A DNA stretch of 6,196 nt, from assembly GCA_947457085.1 (NCBI GenBank), contig CANGUS010000110.1, positions 1 through 6,196 of the forward strand, given 5' to 3'. Positions 1-5,066 of the stretch are shown here, in pieces; the stretch's first letter is position 1, and each line of letters opens with the position of its first letter. The notes beneath the pieces were generated by a model. The model worked only from the letters and a program-made list of their open reading frames with translations, did not search any database and was not told where the DNA came from. The translations under genes were made by a program, and so were the position numbers. Source of the stretch: Bacteroidota bacterium (GTDB lineage Bacteria > Bacteroidota > Bacteroidia > Chitinophagales > Chitinophagaceae).

Positions 1-222
1 AAGTGTTTTTAATATGCCTTCAATGCCATTTTTGTATAGGGTTTCTACGTCTATGCTGTCTACATATTCCCTTTGTATTAAATGAACAAGATCGTTTAAA
101 TTACTATTTGTTGATTTGGTAGTAAATGAATGGGAGAGTTTAAATCCCAAAAACATTCCAATGATTAAGACAATTGAAAATGATAATGGAAGTAAAAAAG
201 AATGGGCTGGTTGTTTTTCCAC
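1..222 (-). CDS. S41 family carboxy-terminal processing protease, N-terminal part (cut by window edge)
   Basis: Seventy-four codons are present, running off the left edge. Residues 9-28 form a hydrophobic signal/anchor segment ending in GMFLGFKL. After a polar Ser/Thr/Asn stretch comes DLVHLIQREYVDSID (44-58), followed by LYKNGIEGILKTL, where the window stops. This N-terminal helix pattern (a 'xxxI.xxYVDxxDxxxL...gi..ml..LDPHS' arrangement) is typical of Bacteroidota CtpA-like serine proteases of family S41, which sit in the inner membrane and act in the periplasm. The PDZ domain and the Ser/Lys catalytic residues would lie outside the window, so activity cannot be judged. There is no in-frame ATG; GTG at 222-220 is the best start, because the codons before it only add a few residues without another credible initiator. 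The gene lies 17 bases downstream of the PKD-like lipoprotein and is probably cotranscribed with it. The family call is by recognition of the N-terminal region only. Confidence 0.75.
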   Translation of the reverse strand, partial: MEKQPAHSFLLPLSFSIVLIIGMFLGFKLSHSFTTKSTNSNLNDLVHLIQREYVDSIDVETLYKNGIEGILKTL

Positions 223-239
223 AAAGAAAGTAAATACAA

Positions 240-560
240 TTATTTCACAGTGAGTATTTTGGCAACACCTGTTGTGTCTGCTCCATCTAAACTCCAAGTT
301 AATAAATAGATATATTTATCACCTATAGATGTAGGCACATAATAATTGTGTTTATTGATGGTGTCAAATGAAAACGCATTGGGAATACTCCATTTAAATT
401 TACTGTAATTTTCAGAACAATTTAATAGATACACCGTGTCGTTTATTTTTGCTGTGTTTTTTGAAAAAGTGAAACAAGCTTTTAAAGGACCTGCTTTTTT
501 ATTGCATGCAGAAAAACCGATGATCGCTAAAATAGATAAACCTAAAAAAAATCCTTTCAT
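240..560 (-). CDS. small lipoprotein with a PKD-like beta-sandwich domain
   Basis: This 106-residue protein begins with a lipoprotein signal peptide: M-K, a hydrophobic core, then the lipobox G-F-S-A-C with the lipidated cysteine at residue 19. The remainder (about residues 28-106) resembles a single PKD-like domain: F-T-F-S near its start, N-D-T-V-Y-L-L-N-C-S in the second strand, K-F-K-W-S-I where PKD domains usually have 'y.W.fG', and a closing K-I-L-T-V strand. The canonical 'WdFGDG' turn is degenerate, so this is a divergent member. It is expected to be anchored in the envelope; no enzymatic function is indicated. A TTG seven codons upstream (581) would extend the frame, but the ATG at 560 gives a standard lipoprotein leader and is preferred. 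The gene stops 17 bases before the S41 protease. A 63-base gap separates it from the gene upstream. That gap contains a near match to the -7 promoter box (TATATTTTG, one base too long), so an independent start of transcription is possible but unproven. Confidence 0.75.
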   Translation of the reverse strand: MKGFFLGLSILAIIGFSACNKKAGPLKACFTFSKNTAKINDTVYLLNCSENYSKFKWSIPNAFSFDTINKHNYYVPTSIGDKYIYLLTWSLDGADTTGVAKILTVK

Positions 561-623
561 GAGAATATTGTTTGTTTTCAAAATATAAAAGTAAATGATT
601 TTTGTTTATTCTAAAAATGAAAT

Positions 624-1058
624 TTATAATATTAATTCTGCTCGGGATTTTAATGTTTCTGGGTTTATTTCAAAAACGTAATTGATAATTGATATATTGG
701 GTAGTAAGTTTAATAAATCACGCTGAAAATCATGTCTTTCATGACCTCCTTTTATCAACCATATATAATCTATGTTTTTAGCCTCCGGTATTAAATAATG
801 AGCATCGTTTCTATTACAATAGATAATATTCTCTCTGAGTTTGTTGGTTTCCTCATAAGAAAAAACTGAAAAATATGTGTCTTTTATCTTTTTTTCATGA
901 GAGTGATTTTTTTTAAAATCTACGTTAACCGATTGATTTAAATGCCAAATTAGCTGATGTGCTGGTTTGGGGCTTACTATGCCAATTAATAACACATCTT
1001 CAAAGAACTCTTCTTCGATGTAGGCAGTATTTAAGATTAGTTTTTGAGATTTTGACAT
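624..1058 (-). CDS. IPExxxVDY family protein
   Basis: This 144-residue cytoplasmic protein belongs to the Bacteroidota-restricted IPExxxVDY family, named for its signature. Here the signature reads I-P-E-A-K-N-I-D-Y (residues 90-98), with Ile replacing the Val, and is followed by the usual I-W-L-I-K-G. Length fits the family (about 150 residues). There is no signal peptide or membrane segment. The N-terminal half (LILNTAYIEEEFFEDVLLIGIVSPKP and the following W-H-L-N) also matches the usual family pattern of a helix followed by 'l.GI.s....yrl.W.lN'. The molecular function of the family is not known to me, and the sequence shows no catalytic motif. The ATG lies 3 bases after the stop of the alkyltransferase-like gene, indicating translational coupling in the same operon. 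Start choice is unambiguous. Confidence 0.88.
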   Translation of the reverse strand: MSKSQKLILNTAYIEEEFFEDVLLIGIVSPKPAHQLIWHLNQSVNVDFKKNHSHEKKIKDTYFSVFSYEETNKLRENIIYCNRNDAHYLIPEAKNIDYIWLIKGGHERHDFQRDLLNLLPNISIINYVFEINPETLKSRAELIL

Positions 1059-1061
1059 GGC

Positions 1062-1400
1062 TTATTCCGGTTTCCAAAAATGTTTTTCAAAATTAATGAT
1101 TTGATTGTCTTTAATTTCAATTTTTTCAGCTTCTAACAATTCTTGCATCAGAGTTGGAGTTGCAAAATGATGACGACCAGTTAATAATCCATTTCTATTC
1201 ACAACCCGGTGTGCAGGTACTTTCGGTGTTGCGCTATGACTCGCATTCATTGCCCAACCCACCATTCTTGCAGTTGTTTTTGTACCAATGGTATCAGCAA
1301 TTGCACCATAAGAGGTAACTTTTCCTTTCGGTATTTTTCTAACAATGGCGTATATTTTTCCTATCCAATCATTGTTTTTTATTTTGATTTCTTTTGACAT
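1062..1400 (-). CDS. alkyltransferase-like (ATL) protein of the MGMT family, active-site Cys replaced by Ala
   Basis: This 112-residue protein is the C-terminal DNA-binding domain of the O6-alkylguanine-DNA alkyltransferase family without the N-terminal domain. Visible landmarks are I-P-K-G-K-V-T-S-Y-G (23-32, including the conserved Tyr), A-R-M-V-G-W-A-M (44-51, with R45 at the position of the base-flipping 'arginine finger'), and V-P-A-H-R-V-V-N-R (61-69), followed by G-L-L-T-G. Active alkyltransferases carry P-C-H-R-V; here the cysteine is Ala63, so suicidal alkyl transfer should be impossible. Known ATL proteins lacking the cysteine bind O6-alkylguanine lesions and pass them to nucleotide excision repair; I infer the same role here. 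Automatic annotation may wrongly call it a methylated-DNA cysteine methyltransferase. Its ATG overlaps the end of the DUF5522 gene by 22 bases, and its stop is 3 bases from the IPExxxVDY gene, so it is inside a tightly packed operon. Confidence 0.9.
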   Translation of the reverse strand: MSKEIKIKNNDWIGKIYAIVRKIPKGKVTSYGAIADTIGTKTTARMVGWAMNASHSATPKVPAHRVVNRNGLLTGRHHFATPTLMQELLEAEKIEIKDNQIINFEKHFWKPE

Positions 1401-1570
1401 CTGTTTTCTTTTTGACGTTCAATAAAATACCGTTTTTTGTCTAAGTCGATTACATTTTTATAATCATACGGACAATGTAAGCAACCATTCCCACAGCAAT
1501 AACCGCGTTTTAAATGCATTTCTTCTGTAAATACAAATAAACCCTTTTCAGGTTCATCGTCATTAAACAT
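1379..1570 (-). CDS. DUF5522 small cysteine-motif protein
   Basis: This 63-residue protein has the signature M-H-L-K-R-G-Y-C-C-G-N-G-C-L-H-C-P-Y (residues 18-35) of the DUF5522 family. The four cysteines (25, 26, 30, 33) in a CC-x3-C-x2-C spacing resemble the cysteine cluster of small 'oxidoreductase-like' domains and suggest binding of a metal or an iron-sulfur cluster. That is inference, and no function is established to my knowledge. The C-terminal third is basic (K/R-rich). The preferred start is ATG at 1570. A GTG four codons upstream (1582) is an alternative giving 67 residues. With the ATG start the gene overlaps the last 8 bases of trmB in another frame, and its own 3' end overlaps the ATL gene by 22 bases. 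It is therefore a genuine operon member rather than a chance reading frame. Confidence 0.85.
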   Translation of the reverse strand: MFNDDEPEKGLFVFTEEMHLKRGYCCGNGCLHCPYDYKNVIDLDKKRYFIERQKENRCQKKSK

Positions 1571-2261
1571 GGGTTTTTTCACTTAAATCTTTTTTAGGGG
1601 GAACGACTATTTTTTCTTTAGGCAGTCTGAAACTAATATAATGTATGGTTCTATTGTCGAGCAAATGCATGCCTTCATAAAAAGTTTGAATATTGAGAGG
1701 AAATGCGGGTGTGCCATTTAAATAAATATTTTCGATGTCTTGTACAATTTCACATTTTTGAAATGCCGTTACTTCTTGTGTAAAAGCATATAATTCATCT
1801 GAATCGGTTTTTAATTGCACAATGCCATTTTCTTTTAGCAATTGCTGATAAATGGCTAAAAACTTATGGTGGGTTAATCTATTTTTAGCTTTTGACTCTC
1901 TCAAAAACGGATCAGGAAAAGTGATCCAAATTTCCGAAATGCTGTTGTTTGCAAAAAAATCTAAAATTTGTTCAATTTTTATTCGAAGAAAAGCCACGTT
2001 ACGCACTCCTTCTGTTAGTGCCATTTTAGCACCCACAAACATTCTATTTCCTTTGATATCTATGCCAATGAAATTTTTATCAGGAAAAGCTTTGGCTAAA
2101 TTTACAGAATATTCTCCTTTGCCGCAGGCCAACTCCAATACAATCGGATTGTTGTTTTTAAATACTTCAGATGACCATTTGTCTTTGAAGTTTTCAGGAA
2201 ATTCAAACACATTGTCAAATTCTTTTATTGCTGCAAATCGAAATAATTTTTTTCCTTTCAT
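1563..2261 (-). CDS. trmB: tRNA (guanine-N7-)-methyltransferase TrmB (tRNA m7G46)
   Basis: The protein transfers a methyl group from S-adenosylmethionine to N7 of guanosine 46 in the tRNA variable loop. From the chosen start it has 232 residues. SAM-binding motif I is L-E-L-A-C-G-K-G-E-Y (42-51), and the acidic loop is G-I-D-I-K-G-N-R-M (66-74). The family signature W-I-T-F-P-D-P-F (112-119) has Phe where most members have Trp. R-L-T-H-H-K-F-L (128-135), K-T-D (151-153) and the substrate-binding T-F-Y-E (193-196) are all present. The frame is open for 35 more codons upstream (to a TTG at 2366, with an ATG at 2351). I prefer the ATG at 2261, because bacterial TrmB proteins of this group typically begin with a short M-G-K-K-K-L-x-R-F-A, which M-K-G-K-K-L-F-R-F-A matches exactly in position. 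This gene heads the leftward operon and overlaps the DUF5522 gene by 8 bases. Confidence 0.93.
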   Translation of the reverse strand: MKGKKLFRFAAIKEFDNVFEFPENFKDKWSSEVFKNNNPIVLELACGKGEYSVNLAKAFPDKNFIGIDIKGNRMFVGAKMALTEGVRNVAFLRIKIEQILDFFANNSISEIWITFPDPFLRESKAKNRLTHHKFLAIYQQLLKENGIVQLKTDSDELYAFTQEVTAFQKCEIVQDIENIYLNGTPAFPLNIQTFYEGMHLLDNRTIHYISFRLPKEKIVVPPKKDLSEKTHV

Positions 2262-2267
2262 ATTTGG

Positions 2268-2275
2268 CAAATATA
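2268..2275 (-). promoter_or_regulatory. possible -7 box for trmB (TATATTTG)
   Basis: On the minus strand TATATTTG matches the Bacteroidota -7 consensus TAnnTTTG exactly. It lies 6 bases before the ATG at 2261, which would make the message leaderless or nearly so. No TTG -33 element is present at the expected 17-23 base spacing, so the call is weak. The motif would also be part of coding sequence if the longer trmB frame were used. Confidence 0.3.
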
Positions 2276-2470
2276 GCAGTGAGTTTTCAGTTGTAGGTTG
2301 TATGGCTTGAATTTTTTTGTAAGAAATGGTTTTGTATTTAAGATGTCCCATTATTTTATTCGTCAAATGAGATTTAAGGGTTGAAGAAATAATCTTGCAT
2401 CTCTATAGTAAATGTTTAGTTTGATTTTATTTTTTGAATGGATCATTTGAATTTAATAGAAGATGAACCA

Positions 2471-2486
2471 AGTTGAATAGTTGAAT
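2471..2486. repeat. exact 8-base tandem repeat AGTTGAAT x2
   Basis: AGTTGAAT occurs twice in direct succession (2471-2478, 2479-2486). Two further TTGAAT copies lie upstream at 2434 and 2447; the first (2434-2441) shares TTGAATGG with the last copy. They lie about 80-160 bases upstream of the frr promoter. They may be operator half-sites or simple AT-rich sequence; no regulator is suggested by the neighbours. Confidence 0.5.
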
Positions 2487-2565
2487 GGAGCGTCTCCAAG
2501 AATGATGATAAAAGGGTAGGGCCTCGACCTTTAAAAAATGTATTTTATTCTTTTGCAGTTTAGCA

Positions 2566-2596
2566 TTTTGAAATAGAAAGATAATTTGTAGATTTG
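2566..2596 (+). promoter_or_regulatory. promoter of the frr-desaturase operon
   Basis: A TTTTG at 2566-2570 is followed after 18 bases by TAGATTTG at 2589-2596. This fits the Bacteroidota primary sigma promoter (TTG at -33, TAnnTTTG at -7) in sequence and in spacing. Transcription would start near 2600-2603, leaving a leader of about 18 bases before the frr ATG. The leader is A-rich (C-A-A-G-C then a run of A) with no clear Shine-Dalgarno sequence, which is normal for this phylum. Confidence 0.7.
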
Positions 2597-2619
2597 CCAA
2601 GCAAAAAAAAGCAAGAATC

Positions 2620-3183
2620 ATGCAAGCAGATTTAGACAAAATAGTAAAAGATACCAATGATAATATGAGCCGTGCAATTGCTCATTTTGAAGCGGAGGTA
2701 TTGAAAATAAGAGCAGGGAAAGCAACGCCATCCATGTTAGATGGGTTAACGGTAGATTATTACGGAGCGCCAACGCCCATTGCACAAGTTGCCAATTTAC
2801 AGGTGGTTGATGCCAGAACATTGACGATTCAGCCTTGGGAAAAAAACATGATGGCACCCATTGAGCGTTCTATTATGCAGGCGAATTTGGGTGTAACTCC
2901 TCAAAATGACGGGATTATTATTAAATTATTTATGCCGCCAATTACAGAAGAACGTAGAAAAGAGTTTGTAAAAAAAGCCTATGCAGAAGGAGAATTGGCA
3001 AAAATTGCGATTCGAAATATTAGAAGAGATGGTATGGAGGCAGTAAAAAAAATGCAGAAAGACGGATTGAGTGAAGATGCTGCTAAGGAAACAGAAGCAA
3101 GAGTGCAGGGGATTACTGACAAAAAAATCATTCAAATTGATACGCATTGCGCAGCTAAAGAAAAAGAATTATTAACGGTTTAA
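2620..3183 (+). CDS. frr: ribosome recycling factor
   Basis: RRF acts in the cytoplasm with EF-G to split the post-termination 70S ribosome so that its subunits can be reused. The 187-residue length is standard (E. coli has 185). Conserved features run through the whole protein: I-R-A-G-K-A-T-P-S-M-L (30-40), D-Y-Y-G-A-P-T-P-I-A-Q-V-A-N (46-59) in the small beta domain, Q-P-W-E-K (71-75), N-D-G-I-I-I-K-L (96-103) with P-P-I-T-E-E-R-R-K-E-F-V-K (106-118), and I-R-N-I-R-R-D (131-137) in the long three-helix bundle. No residue typical of the family appears to be lost. The ATG is unambiguous and preceded by a good promoter. The stop codon is 2 bases from the next ATG, so the downstream desaturase-like gene should be cotranscribed. 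Confidence 0.97.
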   Translation: MQADLDKIVKDTNDNMSRAIAHFEAEVLKIRAGKATPSMLDGLTVDYYGAPTPIAQVANLQVVDARTLTIQPWEKNMMAPIERSIMQANLGVTPQNDGIIIKLFMPPITEERRKEFVKKAYAEGELAKIAIRNIRRDGMEAVKKMQKDGLSEDAAKETEARVQGITDKKIIQIDTHCAAKEKELLTV

Positions 3184-3185
3184 AC

Positions 3186-4094
3186 ATGCTGGAAACGATT
3201 CAAGCATATTTAAATGATAATTGGGTGTTGGGTATTTCAACACCCATTTATATTATATTAGTTACCTTGGAAGTAGTTTTGAGTAATTATCAAAAAAGAA
3301 ATTTCTATTCGGTTAAAGAAACATTAATCAACATTTGGTTGAATATTGTCAATGCCAGTTTGGGATTGCTAGTAAAAGGAACGGTATTGGTTTTTATGAT
3401 GTGGATCGGTCAGTTTCATATTTTACAAATAGCAAATCCTTATTTGTACTGGGTTTTATTGTTTTTTTTGGTTGATTTCAGTTTTTATTTCGAGCATAGG
3501 TGTGAACATTTTTCAAGAGTCTTATGGGCGGTGCATGTAACCCATCATTCATCACAAGAGTATAATTTAACTACTGGTTTTCGCTCCTCGGTATTTCGTC
3601 CTTTTGTAAATTTTTGGTTCTTTATTCCTTCGGTTTTACTTGGTTTTAATCCCTTAGATATATTATTGATGGATGCCATTTGTCAGATTTATGGGATTAT
3701 GGTACACACACAATATGTTAGAAAAATGCCCAAATGGTTTGAAACTTTTTTTGTTTCGCCTGCTCATCATCGAGTGCATCATGCCAGCAATATTGTCTAT
3801 TTAGATAAAAACATGGGTATGGTGCTCATTCTTTGGGATAGATTTTTTGGAACCTACCAAGATGAAATAGAAACTGAAAAAGTGGTGTTTGGATTAACCA
3901 AAAATCCTGATTATCCTTTTCATCCCATTGAAATAATAACCCATGAGTGGAAAGCATTGTGGAAAGATATAACAAGAAGCGATATCACCTTTTATGAAAG
4001 AGTAAAATACATCGTTAAGCCACCAGGATGGAGTCATGATCAAAGCAGTAAAACGGCTAAAGAACTTCGCAATGAAATATTTGCCAATAGATAA
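3186..4094 (+). CDS. sterol desaturase / fatty acid hydroxylase family membrane protein
   Basis: This 302-residue integral membrane di-iron enzyme belongs to the fatty acid hydroxylase superfamily. The histidine clusters that ligand the two irons are visible: H-R-C-E-H (104-108), H-V-T-H-H (117-121), H174 in V-H-T-Q-Y, and A-H-H-R-V-H-H-A (193-200). The segment N-M-G-M-V-L-I-L-W-D-R-F-F-G-T-Y (209-224) is the usual conserved block after the last cluster. Hydrophobic membrane segments lie at about 18-36, 55-75, 86-103 and 141-162. The motif set places it near bacterial relatives of alkylglycerol monooxygenase, but the substrate (a lipid, hopanoid or carotenoid chain) cannot be read from the sequence. 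The ATG follows the frr stop by 2 bases, so it depends on the frr promoter. A hairpin terminator begins at its stop codon. The link with ribosome recycling is probably only transcriptional. Confidence 0.9.
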   Translation: MLETIQAYLNDNWVLGISTPIYIILVTLEVVLSNYQKRNFYSVKETLINIWLNIVNASLGLLVKGTVLVFMMWIGQFHILQIANPYLYWVLLFFLVDFSFYFEHRCEHFSRVLWAVHVTHHSSQEYNLTTGFRSSVFRPFVNFWFFIPSVLLGFNPLDILLMDAICQIYGIMVHTQYVRKMPKWFETFFVSPAHHRVHHASNIVYLDKNMGMVLILWDRFFGTYQDEIETEKVVFGLTKNPDYPFHPIEIITHEWKALWKDITRSDITFYERVKYIVKPPGWSHDQSSKTAKELRNEIFANR

Positions 4095-4129
4095 AAAAAA
4101 CGCTCCGGATTTTTCGAAGCGTTTTTTTT
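4094..4129. terminator. bidirectional hairpin terminator between convergent genes
   Basis: The arm ACGCT (4100-4104) pairs with AGCGT (4118-4122). A C/A mismatch and an inner CG/CG pair follow, with loop GATTTTT (4108-4114). An A-run (4094-4099) precedes the hairpin and a T-run (4123-4129) follows it, so the structure can terminate transcription from either side. It serves the desaturase-like gene (stop at 4092-4094) and the leftward DUF4476 gene (stop at 4139-4141). Confidence 0.88.
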
Positions 4130-4138
4130 ATAGATTTC

Positions 4139-5008
4139 TTATCTACTTTGTTGTCTGTTTAAAAATTCAGTTAAATCATCTTTGCTGCTTTGGAAAGTAA
4201 ATACATCGTATAATATATAAATGTTCTTTTTGTCAGCTACTTTTGAATAACTTGATTTGATAAAATCTAATTTATTACTCTCAAATGAAAATTCTTTCAA
4301 AATACCTTTTAATTGAAATACAGTAATCACATTGTCTTTAATGGCTTGTTTTGCTATATTAATTTTAGTGGATTCAAATGAGGCACTTCTAATTTGTTCG
4401 ATTAAAGAATTAAATCTTCCAGTGCTCATGGTGCCATTGTATGAATTCCAGTTATTATCTTCATATCTGATTTCAACTTGGTCTGGTCTGTTGTTTGGAT
4501 AATTATTCCAATCATTGTTATCGTTATGAATGCTCCAAGTATGATTGTAATCTCTGTCATCTAAGTTATTTCTATCACGATCATTGTGCCATTGTTGATT
4601 GTTATTCCATTCTTGTCTGCTATCATTCCAAGAGTCCCAATTGTCATTGTTGTTCCAATGACCATAATCATCAATACAGCAATTTTCTTCAATGTCAATT
4701 AAATTTTTAGAAACGGTACAATAGTATATCATACTAGGCTTGGTAAATATTCTTCCTTGATAAATTAAGGTGCCTTCACGATATCCATAACCATTCGATA
4801 CGTAAGAAAATATTTTGATTTTGTGCCATCCTGGAGCAATGTTTCCAACGGAAAGAGTTTTTCTAATATTGTTGTATCTTCTCCCATCTACGGAAATAGA
4901 GAGACTTCTTCCTCTTGAATCTCGTATGCGAAGCATACAGTTTCTCCAACTTGCGAATGATGGTAATGCAAATACGAGAAATAATACGACAGTGATAATT
5001 CTTTTCAT
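4139..5008 (-). CDS. secreted DUF4476 domain protein with Asn/Trp/Asp-rich linker
   Basis: This 289-residue exported protein has three parts. A Sec signal peptide covers residues 1-19 (M-K-R, hydrophobic core, P-S-F-A). A small beta-rich N-terminal domain (about 24-112) contains L-S-I-S-V-D-G-R and I-A-P-G-W-H-K-I-K-I, a PEGA-like pattern, and has cysteines at 24, 97, 110 and 111. A low-complexity linker (about 113-190) is dominated by Asn, Asp and Trp, with about 22 Asn and 8 Trp in 78 residues. The C-terminal domain (about 196-285) is DUF4476: F-N-S-L-I-E-Q-I at its start, F-E-S-T-K-I-N-I-A, F-Q-L-K-G-I-L, F-S-F-E-S-N-K-L-D-F-I and Y-D-V-F-T-F-Q-S-S. DUF4476 has no established activity; it is a helical domain common in Bacteroidota cell-envelope proteins. 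The gene appears monocistronic, with its own -7 box upstream and a hairpin terminator downstream. Confidence 0.85.
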   Translation of the reverse strand: MKRIITVVLFLVFALPSFASWRNCMLRIRDSRGRSLSISVDGRRYNNIRKTLSVGNIAPGWHKIKIFSYVSNGYGYREGTLIYQGRIFTKPSMIYYCTVSKNLIDIEENCCIDDYGHWNNNDNWDSWNDSRQEWNNNQQWHNDRDRNNLDDRDYNHTWSIHNDNNDWNNYPNNRPDQVEIRYEDNNWNSYNGTMSTGRFNSLIEQIRSASFESTKINIAKQAIKDNVITVFQLKGILKEFSFESNKLDFIKSSYSKVADKKNIYILYDVFTFQSSKDDLTEFLNRQQSR

Positions 5009-5044
5009 GTATATTTTTTTAATTAAAAATTGAGTTTATTGCTA

Positions 5045-5052
5045 CAAATATA
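5045..5052 (-). promoter_or_regulatory. -7 promoter box of the DUF4476 gene (TATATTTG)
   Basis: TATATTTG on the minus strand matches TAnnTTTG exactly and lies 36 bases before the ATG at 5008, implying a leader of roughly 30 bases. The nearest upstream TTTG (5089-5086) is 33 bases away, too far for a canonical -33 element, so support rests on the -7 box and the intergenic position alone. Confidence 0.5.
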
Positions 5053-5066
5053 TAAATTTATTCATG

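Larger units (their letters stand above)
2262..2619. other. divergent intergenic region between trmB and frr
   Basis: These 358 bases separate the first gene of the leftward operon from frr. The right end holds a clear promoter for frr (2566-2596). The left end holds a possible -7 box for trmB (2275-2268). The frame of trmB remains open leftward from 2366, but I regard that extension as untranslated. Between these lies AT-rich sequence with four copies of TTGAAT (2434, 2447, 2473, 2481), two of them inside an exact 8-base tandem repeat. There is also a small, more GC-rich island around 2511-2532 (AAAGG...CCTTT inverted repeat) not followed by a T-run. I see no tRNA, no credible protein and no recognised riboswitch. 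Confidence 0.6.

Noticed and set aside
561..623. Promoter for the PKD-like lipoprotein at TATATTTTG
   Set aside because: The box has one T too many for TAnnTTTG and no TTG lies at the -33 distance; it is noted in the gene entry but not called.
1209..1397. 62-codon Cys/Phe-rich rightward frame opposite the ATL gene
   Set aside because: It is the complement of conserved ATL coding sequence; the cysteine richness comes from the opposite strand's codons.
1852..2310. 152-codon rightward frame opposite trmB
   Set aside because: It lies antisense to a well-supported TrmB gene; its composition is that of an antisense shadow and no motif is visible.
2511..2532. AAAGG...CCTTT inverted repeat as a terminator or small RNA
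   Set aside because: The stem is only 5 base pairs with a 12-base loop, has no T-run following on either strand, and no gene ends nearby.
2427..2657. 76-codon leftward frame between trmB and frr
   Set aside because: It starts at a TTG inside frr, crosses the frr promoter, and its protein is a hydrophobic and basic mix with no recognisable domain.
2618..3147. Two leftward frames opposite frr (2618-2857 and 2926-3147)
   Set aside because: Both are antisense to the fully conserved frr gene and have no domain or start-site support.
4495..4710. 71-codon Cys/His/Tyr-rich rightward frame inside the DUF4476 gene
   Set aside because: It is the antisense reading of the Asn/Asp/Trp-rich linker; the apparent metal-binding look is a by-product of that composition.
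4815..5033. 72-codon rightward frame opposite the DUF4476 gene start
   Set aside because: It overlaps the signal peptide and the N-terminal domain of a supported secreted protein on the other strand and shows no own motif.
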